Source: Methanolacinia paynteri | GTDB taxonomy: Archaea > Halobacteriota > Methanomicrobia > Methanomicrobiales > Methanomicrobiaceae | Direction: 5' to 3' | DNA length: 64,000 nucleotides | Assembly (NCBI RefSeq): GCF_000784355.1 | Contig: NZ_KN360931.1 | Coordinates: 20,942 to 84,941, forward strand | Part shown: positions 9,046-18,336 of the stretch, one piece after another | Position numbering within the stretch: position 1 is the first letter of the stretch | Layout of the letters: every line of letters starts with the position of its first letter | Program-made: the position numbers and the translations under genes | The notes under the pieces: model-generated | What the model was told of the DNA's origin: nothing | Seen by the model: only the letters and a program-made list of their open reading frames with translations | The model's database searches: none

Positions 9046-9095
9046 GTGAAACTTGTTTTTATACTCGCACAGATTAGCGAAGAGCCATATTAGAA

Positions 9096-10115
9096 TTATA
9101 CAATCTCCGATTTGCTCCCTGACTTGCAATTCAGTCTGATATTTTTCAACGCCAGGGCCTTCTTTTCAACAAGGTGCCACGAGAGATACGCCAGGGGAAT
9201 TGCACACCCGAAGGAGAGTGCAATAAGCTGCCAGATCTCAACAGACGGCCAGAAGTTCAGAATTGTCTGCTGGATAGGGTATGTGTAGATATACATGCCG
9301 TATGAAGGATCGCCCCATTTTCCGAACCCGGACAGATGAGGGATCTTCGCATATGCAATCAGTACTACGAAATAGGGTATGGCAATAAACGCGAATATGA
9401 ACATATATTCTGTCCCGAATGTCAGAAATATCGGGATTAACAATATCAGGCCTATCCACCACCTGAACTTAATTTTGTCCTTGTTCATGTAAAGGAACGA
9501 CCCGATAAAGAAATAGATTGCAAAACGGATCTTGTTCAGCACCGGACTGTCATAAAAACTGAGCCATGCAAGAGCAGTGAGCAGGATGAACGGGAGCATG
9601 ATATATCTTTTTTTGAGGATTCCGATAACCCCGAGAAGAGCTACAAGAATGTAGAGGCTGAATTCAACCGGGATAGTCCACAGGGGTGCATTGACGTAGG
9701 TCACCGGATTATTTGTAAAGATCCCGATCGCCCCGCCGTTGGTGTAAAACGGGACTGCCAGCCATGTTGAAACCGAGGTCAGATTCCAGAAATATTCTTG
9801 GATTGAAAAAGTGGTATTCAGTGGTCCGATGATGAGCATTATCATCGATATGGATATTATCAGTCCCGGAACTATCCTCAGCGCCCTCTTCCACAGGAAC
9901 AGTTTTAACTGGGGTTTTTTGTCCCAGCTCTGGGTGATCAGGTAACCGCTGATCACAAGAAGTATTGCAAGACCTGTCTGCCCGACCAGCAGGTGCCAGT
10001 CAAAGAGGAATACATTAGAATAACCGAGGTACAGGGCAAAACAATGTGAAAATATTATGGACGCAGCCGCAAAAAACCTCAAAAAATCAAAATTGTTTGT
10101 ATATCTTACATCCAT
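9096..10115 (-). CDS. Membrane acyltransferase, family 3 (OafA/YrhL type)
   Basis: A multispanning membrane protein of 339 residues with about ten hydrophobic segments. The N-terminal NFDFLRFFAAASIIFSHCFAL carries the conserved Arg and His of the acyltransferase 3 family, which O-acylates extracellular sugars or lipids. No C-terminal SGNH domain is present. It begins 15 bases after the methionine synthase stop, so it could be the last gene of the aspS-metE transcript. The acceptor is unknown; a role in modifying surface glycans is only inferred from the family. Confidence 0.82.
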   Translation of the reverse strand: MDVRYTNNFDFLRFFAAASIIFSHCFALYLGYSNVFLFDWHLLVGQTGLAILLVISGYLITQSWDKKPQLKLFLWKRALRIVPGLIISISMIMLIIGPLNTTFSIQEYFWNLTSVSTWLAVPFYTNGGAIGIFTNNPVTYVNAPLWTIPVEFSLYILVALLGVIGILKKRYIMLPFILLTALAWLSFYDSPVLNKIRFAIYFFIGSFLYMNKDKIKFRWWIGLILLIPIFLTFGTEYMFIFAFIAIPYFVVLIAYAKIPHLSGFGKWGDPSYGMYIYTYPIQQTILNFWPSVEIWQLIALSFGCAIPLAYLSWHLVEKKALALKNIRLNCKSGSKSEIV

Positions 10116-10130
10116 ATTATCTATAACCGG

Positions 10131-11027
10131 TTATAACTGAATGCGTACTGTCTCTGCCGCTTCTGTCATATTTTTGAGTTTTCCGAAGGCGACGGCCCTT
10201 TCGTGCATTCTCAGGCCGCAGTCCGGGTCGATTAATAATCTTTCAGGCCCGAATAAGTCGACACCTTTCTCTATCCTTGAGATAATGGTTTTTACAGAAT
10301 CGATATTTGTATCTGCAGAATCGACCACTCCGTATCCTATGATCTTATCGTGAATCTCATTCTTTGAGATCGTCTCGAGATTGTCAGGGTTGTTTGCGAA
10401 CTCGAGATCGATAATATCTACCGGCATCTTCAGGAGAATGTCTATTATACTCCCGATATTTCCGCATACATGAAGACAGGTTGGCACCCTGAGGGAGCCG
10501 GCAATCGACCTGATTGATTCATATGCCGTGTTCATATTGGCAATTCCGGTAGACAAAATCGGTTCGTCTATCTGGAGTATCGTAATTCCTGTTTCCTGCA
10601 GGTATCCGGCTTCCCGGACGAGCGCACTTGTGATATCCGGAATGATCTCGTCCCTGTCCCTGTACATCGGGGTCTTGATCTTTAAGGCGTGAGCAATAGT
10701 GGAAGGACCGGCAAACATTGCCTTGACTTTCCCGTGCTTTGAAACTGCGTATTTTGTGTCGGAGACTGTAATAGGGCCTGCTGCAGGTTTTATAAGCCCT
10801 TTGACCTCCTGGCCGCTGATGCCCGGAAGTTTTGAGATTATCGTCGAGATCATGTCTCCCCTGACCTGGCCGGTGGAGATGATGTCGATACCCGCCTCTA
10901 TCTGGTCGGATACCGCAGTCTCCAGCGCTTCCTTCTCCGGGTTTAGTAATGATTTGAACCCTTTCGCCTTAACTGCAGGATAGCTTCCGACGACAGTCGT
11001 CGGAAGCGGTTTGGCCATTATCTTCAT
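10131..11027 (-). CDS. Archaeal core methionine synthase (MetE C-terminal type)
   Basis: Transfers a methyl group to homocysteine to form methionine. The protein contains only the catalytic barrel of MetE (298 residues), as in the methanogen enzymes that use a methylcorrinoid or corrinoid protein rather than methyl-folate (MesA group). Zinc-ligand motifs are visible: CLHVCGN near residue 193 and LIDPDCGLRM near 265; TVVGSYP near the N-terminus and QIDEPILS near 154 are family signatures. Its ATG overlaps the aspS stop codon (ATGA), indicating translational coupling. Confidence 0.85.
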   Translation of the reverse strand: MKIMAKPLPTTVVGSYPAVKAKGFKSLLNPEKEALETAVSDQIEAGIDIISTGQVRGDMISTIISKLPGISGQEVKGLIKPAAGPITVSDTKYAVSKHGKVKAMFAGPSTIAHALKIKTPMYRDRDEIIPDITSALVREAGYLQETGITILQIDEPILSTGIANMNTAYESIRSIAGSLRVPTCLHVCGNIGSIIDILLKMPVDIIDLEFANNPDNLETISKNEIHDKIIGYGVVDSADTNIDSVKTIISRIEKGVDLFGPERLLIDPDCGLRMHERAVAFGKLKNMTEAAETVRIQL

Positions 11028-12313
11028 GGTGTAAGTCTGTGTCTGTCTCTCGGAAATAGTACTGCCTCGCGGATATTGGGCAGATCAAGCATGGTCATAA
11101 TAAGTCTCTCCATACCGAGACCCCATCCTGCGTGCGGGGGCATTCCGTACCTGAAGGGTTTCAAATAGAATTCAAAACTGTCGGGCGACAATCCCTTCTC
11201 CCTGATCTGCTCCACAAGAAGGTCGTGCTGGTGGATACGCTGTGCACCGCTTGAAAGCTCCATCTTCGGGTGCATGAGATCGAACGCCTTGCAGATCTCC
11301 GGCTCGTCTTCATATGGCATCGCGTAATAGGGCTTGATGGACGTGGGCCAGTCGGTAATGAAATAGTGCTCTCCCATCTCGTCGCCGATCGCTCTCTCTG
11401 CGGCTGTCGAAAGATCGTCGCCGTAGCTGATCTCCTCGTCGATCGACATCGCGGCGATGTCTATTGCCTCTGCGTATGTAATTTTGGGGAACGGAGTCTT
11501 CGGGACTTCGAATTCAATACCGAGTGTCTCGATCTCGTTCTGGCAGTTCTTCTCGACGGCGCTGTATGCTGCGATGATGACCTTTTCCAGGAGCTCCATT
11601 ACATCGTTGTGATCGGCAAACGAAACCTCGACATCTATCGATGTAGCTTCGTTCAGGTGCCTTGTCGTGTTGTGCTCTTCAGCCCTGAATATTGGTCCTA
11701 TCTCGAACACCTTGTCGAATCCGGCCGCCATCATCATCTGTTTGTAGAGCTGCGGGCTCTGGTTGAGGAATGCCTCCTTATCGAAGTAGGCGATCGGGAA
11801 AAGCTCCGTCCCGCCTTCGGTTGCGGCAGCTACGATCTTTGAGGTCGTTATGTTTATAAATCCCTCGCTGAACATGAATTCATATAATGCTCTTGTGACA
11901 TTGCTCCTGATTGAAAAGACGGAGTTGATTTTGGGTCTTCTTGCATCGAGGTACCTGTTGTCGATCCTGGTATCCACTTCTGCCAGAACCTTTTCAGAAA
12001 CATCGAGAGGGAGGGGTGTTTCGGCCCTGCTTATGATCTCGAATTCCTCTGGAATTAATTCGCGGCCGCCCGGAGCCTTCTCGGTGGGCTTTACAATACC
12101 CGAGACCATTACGACCGATTCCCTGGAAACATCCCTGGCAGCATTGAGTACCGCTTCGGGAGCCTTCTTTTTGACTATCGTAGCCTGGAGAAAACCCGTT
12201 CTGTCTCTCAGGATATAAAAGCTCAGACCACCAAGGTCGCGTATTTCATGAACCCAGCCAATGACTTTTGCAGTCTCCGTTTCCGGTGTTACCTCGTTTA
12301 AATATTTACGCAT
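11024..12313 (-). CDS. aspS: Aspartyl-tRNA synthetase
   Basis: Class II synthetase charging tRNA-Asp, and possibly tRNA-Asn in the non-discriminating archaeal form. It has an N-terminal OB-fold anticodon-binding domain (residues 1-105), class II motif 2 in the [14 protein letters not shown] region near 213, and motif 3 [11 protein letters not shown] near 403. The length of 429 residues is typical of archaeal AspRS without the bacterial GAD insert. It is the first gene of a likely aspS-methionine synthase-acyltransferase transcript and is divergent from the stress protein gene. Confidence 0.95.
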   Translation of the reverse strand: MRKYLNEVTPETETAKVIGWVHEIRDLGGLSFYILRDRTGFLQATIVKKKAPEAVLNAARDVSRESVVMVSGIVKPTEKAPGGRELIPEEFEIISRAETPLPLDVSEKVLAEVDTRIDNRYLDARRPKINSVFSIRSNVTRALYEFMFSEGFINITTSKIVAAATEGGTELFPIAYFDKEAFLNQSPQLYKQMMMAAGFDKVFEIGPIFRAEEHNTTRHLNEATSIDVEVSFADHNDVMELLEKVIIAAYSAVEKNCQNEIETLGIEFEVPKTPFPKITYAEAIDIAAMSIDEEISYGDDLSTAAERAIGDEMGEHYFITDWPTSIKPYYAMPYEDEPEICKAFDLMHPKMELSSGAQRIHQHDLLVEQIREKGLSPDSFEFYLKPFRYGMPPHAGWGLGMERLIMTMLDLPNIREAVLFPRDRHRLTP

Positions 12314-12431
12314 ATAAATTCTGCATTAAGGTATGTAACTTCAGTTTTATTTTGCTTTTCACATCCCCTCTTTGTCACGTGTTGCAATAATCTTTTAAAA
12401 GTGGAGATCCGAAGATTAATTGCGTGAAATT

Positions 12432-12881
12432 ATGTTCAAAAAAATACTGGTTGCACTGGACGGATCGCCGTTTTCTGAAAACGCGCTGCACGTAGCAGTA
12501 GATGAGGCAAGGATCCATAATGCCGAACTGCACGCACTCTATGTAGTTCATCATGTCGTGACGCACAATATGATCTATGACAGGGGTGTATCCACCCCGG
12601 AAGGAAGTCCAAATGCCTACCACGAAGTAATGGAGGAAGAAGCGAAAAAAGTTCTTTCACACGCTGAAGAGGTGGCATCCGATGAAGAAGTCGGCATTAT
12701 TACTCATTTCATGATCGGTGATCCAAGGGATTTGATCGTCGGTTTTTCAGAGGAGATTAAGGCGGATCTGATTATTGTAGGTTCTTCCGGGAAGAGCGGT
12801 CTCGACAGGTTCTTCCTCGGAAGTGTCAGTTCTTCGGTGGTTGAACATTCTGATATAACGACGATAATTGTCAGAAACTGA
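12432..12881 (+). CDS. Universal stress protein, UspA family
   Basis: Single Usp domain of 149 residues. The N-terminal KKILVALDGSPFSENAL and the C-terminal ATP-binding pattern G-x2-G-x9-G-S (VGSSGKSGLDRFF then LGSVSSS) suggest an ATP-binding type. ATG 12432 is preferred over the upstream TTG 12420 because MFKKILVALD is the normal family start. The specific role is unknown. Confidence 0.9.
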   Translation: MFKKILVALDGSPFSENALHVAVDEARIHNAELHALYVVHHVVTHNMIYDRGVSTPEGSPNAYHEVMEEEAKKVLSHAEEVASDEEVGIITHFMIGDPRDLIVGFSEEIKADLIIVGSSGKSGLDRFFLGSVSSSVVEHSDITTIIVRN

Positions 12882-12930
12882 TTGTTATGGAAAAGGATTT
12901 ATCCAATCTGCTCAGAGTATTATCATAAAT

Positions 12931-14190
12931 ATGCCGGATTTCTCAAATAAAGTTGCAATATCCCTTTTAATATTTTTAAGCCTCTGTTGTCTTGCTGCTC
13001 CCTGTCTGGCTGACGACGAACTTGGAGTCTGGGGCGCAATATCTCCCGGAAACATCCTCACCCCGGGTGAGAGTGCCACTGCAGTTTATTCGGTAAGTTA
13101 TGATTTCGAATCTGATGAAGAGAGCCTCCAGTTGTATACGGATCTGCTCAGCCCGAAATGGAAGTTATCGATATTGATCGATGGCGTATCGCATGACCTT
13201 CCGTCATACACCGGCAGATATGTTAGTTTAAGCGGTTTTGAACTCTATTATGACCATTCGTATTCATCTGTGGTTAAAATATCCCTTAACGGAACGGTTC
13301 CCGGGGTCTCGTCGACCGGAAACTATACGGTTATCAGGGCGACCTGGTATGATTATACCGGCGATAGAGTCGATGAAGAGACTGTTGAAGCGACTATTGT
13401 GAATCCTTCCGATATCGATGGAATTCTTGAAACCCGCAGGAGTGAACTTGCATCGTTAAAGAGCTACATCGATGAAAAGTCCGGGCTTGGTGTTGATACC
13501 GGTTCGGCAGAGGAGAAATATGATGACGCATCTGCGGCCATTGAAGAGGCTGAAGATTCGGATTCGGCTGCTGCAAGTATCCTCCTTTCTTCGGCAAAAA
13601 CGTATATTGATGAGAGTTACTCCCTTACCGATGTTGCATGGGCTGAATTCTCGATCGAACAGGCGGAATCCACGATAGATATTGTTAATGGCATGATCTC
13701 GGAATACGAGGATGAAGGTCTCTCCGGTGATTCAAGGGTCTGGGTAATCCGGTCGTATATTGATAATGCGGAAACGCTCCTTGTTCTTGCAAAAGATAAA
13801 TTCAGCCTTGATGACTATGATTCTGCAAGGGATTATGCAGAGCAGTCCGAATCAAAGGCTGAACAGGGATATGATTATGCAGTCAGCCTGAACAAAGATC
13901 TCGATCTGAAGTCGCCCACCTTGGCGGCAACGGCAACTGCGACGTCGACGAAATCGACAAAGTCATCGACATCGTCGGCAACAGCAACGAGCACATCCGG
14001 TTCGTCATCAGATCTCGATAAACTGATACCTGATTTCGGGGGAGACAGCGATCTTGGCAGTGTGGATGAAATCATCCATTCTGAAGTGGATTTGGGAAGT
14101 GCGATACAGATCCTGTCAATGATTGGAGATGCATTGCTGGATGCATTCGATTATCTAAGCAGTCTGCTTTCCATGGCTTCTGATAACTGA
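12931..14190 (+). CDS. Secreted or surface protein with coiled-coil region and Ser/Thr-rich linker
   Basis: I do not recognise a family. The start at ATG 12931 gives a clear signal peptide (hydrophobic VAISLLIFLSLCCLAAPCLA, then DDE). A beta-rich domain follows (about residues 25-150), then an Ala/Glu/Asp-rich helical region (about 160-330) with heptad-like pattern, an Ala/Thr/Ser-rich linker (about 340-370) and an amphipathic or hydrophobic C-terminal helix. An upstream TTG at 12868 would overlap the stress protein gene and destroy the signal peptide. The 3' end overlaps the convergent cofD-like gene by 36 bases. Confidence 0.7.
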   Translation: MPDFSNKVAISLLIFLSLCCLAAPCLADDELGVWGAISPGNILTPGESATAVYSVSYDFESDEESLQLYTDLLSPKWKLSILIDGVSHDLPSYTGRYVSLSGFELYYDHSYSSVVKISLNGTVPGVSSTGNYTVIRATWYDYTGDRVDEETVEATIVNPSDIDGILETRRSELASLKSYIDEKSGLGVDTGSAEEKYDDASAAIEEAEDSDSAAASILLSSAKTYIDESYSLTDVAWAEFSIEQAESTIDIVNGMISEYEDEGLSGDSRVWVIRSYIDNAETLLVLAKDKFSLDDYDSARDYAEQSESKAEQGYDYAVSLNKDLDLKSPTLAATATATSTKSTKSSTSSATATSTSGSSSDLDKLIPDFGGDSDLGSVDEIIHSEVDLGSAIQILSMIGDALLDAFDYLSSLLSMASDN

Positions 14191-15048
14191 CATTAGATCC
14201 CATGCAAGTGATTCGGCGGAGTGCCTGGAAGTCATCTTTGTATTGAGCAGCATCGCTCCTTCAATCCGATCTTCTTCCAGATTGTCCTGTACAAGCAGTT
14301 CAGAGAGATCTGTGTAGATCCTGACAATTTTATTATAATTGGATAAAGCCAAACCGGAATCATTTTTCGGAAAAGGCGGAGCAAAGGCTATAGTAAAATT
14401 TTCAAGCAGGAGGTTCCTGATTCCCCTGCAGGCGATTATCGGAAGAACGGATGTCATGGGAGATCCCGGGCCGATAATTACTGCGTCGGATTCCCTTATT
14501 GCCGAAGATGCTTCCTTCGTCAGAACCGGTTCGTTATAGTATTCCAGGTCTATGCTCCCGATAATATCCAGTTCATTTCCGCTGAATCTCTGTCTCAGAT
14601 TCAGGGGAGATATCGTTTCATCCCCTACTTTGCACCGGAGCCCCATGAAGTTGTCAGTTGCAGGAAGTATTGCGGAACAGATCCCGAATCTCCCGCAGAT
14701 CTCTTTTGTGACCTGCGTACTTGAGATTCCTTCCGAGAGATATCTTCCCCGGGCAATATGTACCGCTCGTTCCTTGTCTCCGACACCGGTAATTTCATCT
14801 TCAAAATATTTCCTGAAGAAGAGGCATGTCGAATATGTATCGCCTTTTATTCCATGCCATTTTGTAGTATTGAGAATCCCGGAGAAGAGGAAGATCAGGT
14901 CGTCGATATCAGGAGAGGCAAGTGTCCCTTCCATCCACAGGGCATCGGATGTATTGGCGATGACCGCAATTTCATCGTCGTCAAGAAAATGCCTCATTGA
15001 ACGGATCAGTTTTAGTGACTCGCTTCCGCCTGAAAGGACGGTAATCAT
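14155..15048 (-). CDS. CofD-family paralog, diverged
   Basis: Clear homolog of 2-phospho-L-lactate transferase along its whole length (297 residues), and of the neighbouring cofD. Shared blocks are the N-terminal GG motif, ASPDIDDLIFLFSGILNT, GIKGDT, GDKERAVHIARGR and DAVIIGPGSPMTSVLP. Positions that differ may matter: the first motif reads GGSESLKLI instead of GGTGTPKLI, and the acidic pair in NTAED of CofD is NTSDA here. It could act on a different acceptor or donor, or be a non-catalytic paralog. A membrane protein gene separates it from cofD on the same strand. Confidence 0.78.
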   Translation of the reverse strand: MITVLSGGSESLKLIRSMRHFLDDDEIAVIANTSDALWMEGTLASPDIDDLIFLFSGILNTTKWHGIKGDTYSTCLFFRKYFEDEITGVGDKERAVHIARGRYLSEGISSTQVTKEICGRFGICSAILPATDNFMGLRCKVGDETISPLNLRQRFSGNELDIIGSIDLEYYNEPVLTKEASSAIRESDAVIIGPGSPMTSVLPIIACRGIRNLLLENFTIAFAPPFPKNDSGLALSNYNKIVRIYTDLSELLVQDNLEEDRIEGAMLLNTKMTSRHSAESLAWDLMSVIRSHGKQTA

Positions 15049-15089
15049 CGGTTATATGTTGGTGATAAAAATAAAATAGGTTTTCAAAT

Positions 15090-16013
15090 TTATTCGACCA
15101 GGTTATATCTCTCATCCATCTTCCCGAGCACCTTCAGAGAGTAGACCCTGAGAAAAGTGTTGAAGGGAACGCAGATGATAAGCAGTACCGGGATTGCAAT
15201 AATCAGGAACAGTATAAGCAATGTAATATTAAGGGGACTCAGGCCGAACACCGCTCCTGAAAATATAAAGAAGGCAAGGAACGGTATGCCGATTAGAAGA
15301 AGTACTACAACTGAAATAATGACCAGGATAATTGCAACGATAATCGATATGACAACTCTCATGACAAGGTATACCAGCGACTGCGAGAAGCTGGCTCTTA
15401 AAACACCCCAGCATTTTTTCCAGCCTTCGATAACCCCGCAATCGTCTTTGATCATAATGGGAACAACGAAGTCGCTGGTAAAGAGGGCGATTATTGCTAC
15501 CAGTAACAGTATAAGGAGAAAAATACCGATTGCCGGGATTATCATCAGTACGGAAAGAGCTCCTCCTGCGGCTAGTGCAAATATGAATAATGCAAGAACC
15601 GATGCGATAGATGCGAGAATTAATACTATCCAGAAAGCAAAAAGCCTCAGTCCGCGACCGATATTTTCAACGAAAAATTTCTTCAGTGTGAATTCGTTTT
15701 CAGAAAGGCACCTGACGAATACAAACTGAAATATGCTTGAAAGAAATGCAAATACGACTGCTATCAGGAGTACTGCCGCGATCAGCAATATTATGATTTC
15801 GGGCAGTCCCGGCATTCCTGTAAAGGCCTGTGTGGAGTCGAAGGGTTGCGAATATGTATTTGAGGAGAACGGGAAGTTGATCCCCCCGAAGTACCCTGTA
15901 AAAAGGGAGATCACAGCGATTCTCCACCATATGCTCCAGTTGAACGGCCACAACAGGCTTTTCGTTTTTTCTATTGCATCATCAATACCTGAGAATGCAT
16001 AATAATCCGCCAT
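15090..16013 (-). CDS. Multispanning membrane protein, DUF7544-like
   Basis: Function unknown. After an N-terminal segment of about 30 residues, INWSIWWRIAVISLFTGYFGG-like in character, the protein has six or more hydrophobic helices and a conserved-looking soluble turn DFVVPIMIKDDCGVIEGWKKCW near residue 190, a pattern shared with archaeal proteins related to the membrane domain of glycerophosphodiester phosphodiesterases. It lies between cofD and its paralog on the same strand. A link to F420 metabolism is possible by context only. Confidence 0.6.
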   Translation of the reverse strand: MADYYAFSGIDDAIEKTKSLLWPFNWSIWWRIAVISLFTGYFGGINFPFSSNTYSQPFDSTQAFTGMPGLPEIIILLIAAVLLIAVVFAFLSSIFQFVFVRCLSENEFTLKKFFVENIGRGLRLFAFWIVLILASIASVLALFIFALAAGGALSVLMIIPAIGIFLLILLLVAIIALFTSDFVVPIMIKDDCGVIEGWKKCWGVLRASFSQSLVYLVMRVVISIIVAIILVIISVVVLLLIGIPFLAFFIFSGAVFGLSPLNITLLILFLIIAIPVLLIICVPFNTFLRVYSLKVLGKMDERYNLVE

Positions 16014-16061
16014 ATGCGAATAGTTTGAGTTTTGCAGATAAATAAGTTATATAGGGATATT

Positions 16062-16961
16062 TCAGCAGACCCTGGATATGATCTCTCCGGCAAGTTTCGA
16101 ACTGACATCTTCGTTTTTCATCAGGGTGTCGAGTTTTACTCCGCCTTCGAGTGTTATTGTATCCCTGATGTCCTGGATAAAAAGGTCTGTAAATTCACTG
16201 TACAGCTCATATGTTCCTGCAGAATCGGGCGTCATCCCCCAGGCCTCCATAAGCGCCTTCGCAGGTCCGCTCACAGGTTCATTACCTATGAAAGGGCTGA
16301 CTGCGACTACAAAACTCTCCTTCAGCGCATCTTTTACACCCGAACATTCGAGGATCGGCGAGATGCTCGTTACGGGATTCGAAGGCCCGATTACTACGAG
16401 ATCGGCATTATTGATGGTATCTATTGTCTCTTTTGTCCCGAAGACCTGGTCGTTTCCGACTCTTACGACCTCTTCGATGTCCAGGTTTCCACGGTGTTTT
16501 ACCCAGTACTCCTGGAAATGTATCAGTAAATCGCCGGTTTTTATATATGTCGTATATTCAGAGTCGGTCATCGGGAGAATATTGGCTTTGATTCCGAGTC
16601 TTTTGCAAAGCTCCCTGGTCGCTCCGGTAAGGGTTATCCCTGAATTAAGCATCCGTGCCCTTGCAATATTTAACGCCCTGTCCCTGTCGCCGAGCGTGAG
16701 ATAGACATCTTCTCCTAGATCTTTCAGGGTGTCATTTGTTATTGTAGTATCGCCTTTTATGCCCCACCAGGAATCGGTATTCAGGATTCCGGCAAAGAGA
16801 TACATCACCGTATCGATATCGGGCGAGAGATGGCTCCCGTATATCCACATATCCTCCGCTGTGTTAACAACAACGGAGATATCACTGTCGCTCAGGTGAT
16901 TTCGAAACCCCCTGATAAGTTTTGGAGTCCCTGTCCCCCCGGAGAGGAATGCAACTTTCAT
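16062..16961 (-). CDS. cofD: 2-phospho-L-lactate transferase (coenzyme F420 biosynthesis)
   Basis: Transfers the phospholactyl (or phosphoenolpyruvyl) moiety from its guanosine diphosphate-activated form to the 7,8-didemethyl-8-hydroxy-5-deazariboflavin Fo, giving F420-0 (or dehydro-F420-0). Family motifs are intact: LSGGTGTPKLI at the N-terminus, NTAEDMWIYG near 33, SPDIDTVMYLFAGILNT near 46, GIKGDTT near 67 and GDRDRALNIARARM near 92. The length of 299 residues is normal. F420 is the hydride carrier of hydrogenotrophic methanogenesis, so this gene fits the organism. Confidence 0.93.
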   Translation of the reverse strand: MKVAFLSGGTGTPKLIRGFRNHLSDSDISVVVNTAEDMWIYGSHLSPDIDTVMYLFAGILNTDSWWGIKGDTTITNDTLKDLGEDVYLTLGDRDRALNIARARMLNSGITLTGATRELCKRLGIKANILPMTDSEYTTYIKTGDLLIHFQEYWVKHRGNLDIEEVVRVGNDQVFGTKETIDTINNADLVVIGPSNPVTSISPILECSGVKDALKESFVVAVSPFIGNEPVSGPAKALMEAWGMTPDSAGTYELYSEFTDLFIQDIRDTITLEGGVKLDTLMKNEDVSSKLAGEIISRVC

Positions 16962-17096
16962 CAGTGAATATTTAAAAGAATTGGTATATAAATGGCATTA
17001 ATAGCGACCCCGCCCGGATGAGATTTCTTCGATTTCGGGGCAATTGTTCCAATAATTATATCTGATTATATAAATCATTTAAAATGTAGAAAGCGG

Positions 17097-18302
17097 ATGA
17101 AGACGATAAAGGATCCTGTTCACGGTTATATCAGCGTAAATGAAAAAATTCTCCCTTTACTTGATTCTCCGCAGGTTCAGAGGCTCAGGCACATCAGGCA
17201 GCTCGGCTTTTCGGATATGGTGTATCCCGGAGCAAACCACACACGTTTCGAACATTCCCTCGGGACGATGCACCTTGCCGGAATTCTTGCAAAAAGGCTG
17301 AAGCTCGATGATAATGATGTCCTTCTCTCGATGGTTTCAGGGATTTTGCATGATATCGGTCACGGGCCTTTCTCGCATGCAACCGAACCGCTGATCGAGG
17401 AGTATATTGGAAGAAGCCATCATGAAGTGGAGCATATGCTCCGTGAGACTGAAATATCCGGGGCCGTCGAAAAGATCGGGCTTGACCCGTCCGAGATCTG
17501 CCGGATGATCGAAGGTAAGCATAAGCTGGCCGGGATTATTCATGGCGATCTGGATGTGGACAGGATGGACTACCTGATGAGGGATGCGCATTATACAGGC
17601 GTTCCTTACGGTACGGTTGATGCACAGAGGCTTATACAGAGCACGATTCTCTCTGAAAACGGTCTTGCGTTGAAGGACACCGGAATTATTGCAGCCGAGT
17701 CGCTTCTTATTGCCAGGACTTTGATGAGGCCTACTATATACTTCCACCATGTCTCGAGGATTGCGGAATCGATGGTCAAAGCGGCGGCAGTCAGGCACCT
17801 GGAAGTCACCGGGAGCGACCGGGCAAATGAACTCCTGTCCATGGATGACGGGTCATTCTCTGTCGAGCTCATGAATTCCGAATCCGAAAGCGCTTCAACT
17901 CTCATGAAGAGCCTGATGAGGAGATCCCTCTACAAACGATCGATCTATGTCGGTCTGGACCAGATTCGGATGTCGTCAGTCCTGAGAAGCTCAGATTCGA
18001 TAGACGAGAGAAAAATTGCCACAGAGATCGCGGAGACCGCGGGAGTGAATGAAGATTTCGTCCTGGTGGATATTCCGTCGTTTCCGTCTCCCATGTCGAT
18101 AGACGTTATGGTCGAGAACAGGAATGATCTGGTCTCGCTCGAAGAGATGTCGCCTTTGCTAAATACTCTCAACGACACGAGAAGAATCCAGTGGAGAATG
18201 GGAGTATATACTCTCCCTGAGTATCGCAGGGCAGTGGAGAGTGCGGCGACCGAAATCCTGAATATTAGTAAACCTACTAAGCAGAACAAGCTAAATATAT
18301 AA
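17097..18302 (+). CDS. HD-domain phosphohydrolase, dGTPase/SAMHD1-like
   Basis: Metal-dependent phosphohydrolase. The metal-binding residues are visible: H in HTRFEHSLGTMH near residue 45, the HD pair in ILHDIGHGPFSH near 83, and the distal Asp in HGDLDVDRMDYLMRDA near 152. The N-terminal KDPVHGYI is typical of the YwfO/SAMHD1-type branch, some of which hydrolyse dNTPs. The C-terminal half (about 260-401) is less recognisable. Substrate is unproven. Confidence 0.85.
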   Translation: MKTIKDPVHGYISVNEKILPLLDSPQVQRLRHIRQLGFSDMVYPGANHTRFEHSLGTMHLAGILAKRLKLDDNDVLLSMVSGILHDIGHGPFSHATEPLIEEYIGRSHHEVEHMLRETEISGAVEKIGLDPSEICRMIEGKHKLAGIIHGDLDVDRMDYLMRDAHYTGVPYGTVDAQRLIQSTILSENGLALKDTGIIAAESLLIARTLMRPTIYFHHVSRIAESMVKAAAVRHLEVTGSDRANELLSMDDGSFSVELMNSESESASTLMKSLMRRSLYKRSIYVGLDQIRMSSVLRSSDSIDERKIATEIAETAGVNEDFVLVDIPSFPSPMSIDVMVENRNDLVSLEEMSPLLNTLNDTRRIQWRMGVYTLPEYRRAVESAATEILNISKPTKQNKLNI

Positions 18303-18336
18303 TGATCCGTTCAACCAGATTTGGAGAGTACACCCC

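Larger units (their letters stand above)
8270..9088. repeat. GC-rich hairpin repeat island with 11-bp outer inverted repeats
   Basis: The whole gap between the RecA-fold gene and the acyltransferase is filled by repeats and contains no credible gene. It is bounded by a perfect 11-bp inverted repeat, ATGGCTCTTCG (8270-8280) and CGAAGAGCCAT (9078-9088). Inside are two tandem, partly diverged copies of a mosaic hairpin element, with a third copy at 62673-62919. The left 150 bases hold a separate nested structure: CATGTGAG (8287-8294) pairs with CTCACATG (8379-8386) around ATGAGAA/TTCTCAT (8359-8365/8371-8377). Minus-strand reading frames here are by-products of high GC. Confidence 0.75.

Noticed and set aside
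8403..9047. Possible CRISPR array
   Set aside because: The repeats are long, palindromic, of unequal length and only two or three in number, without regular spacers; no cas genes are nearby.
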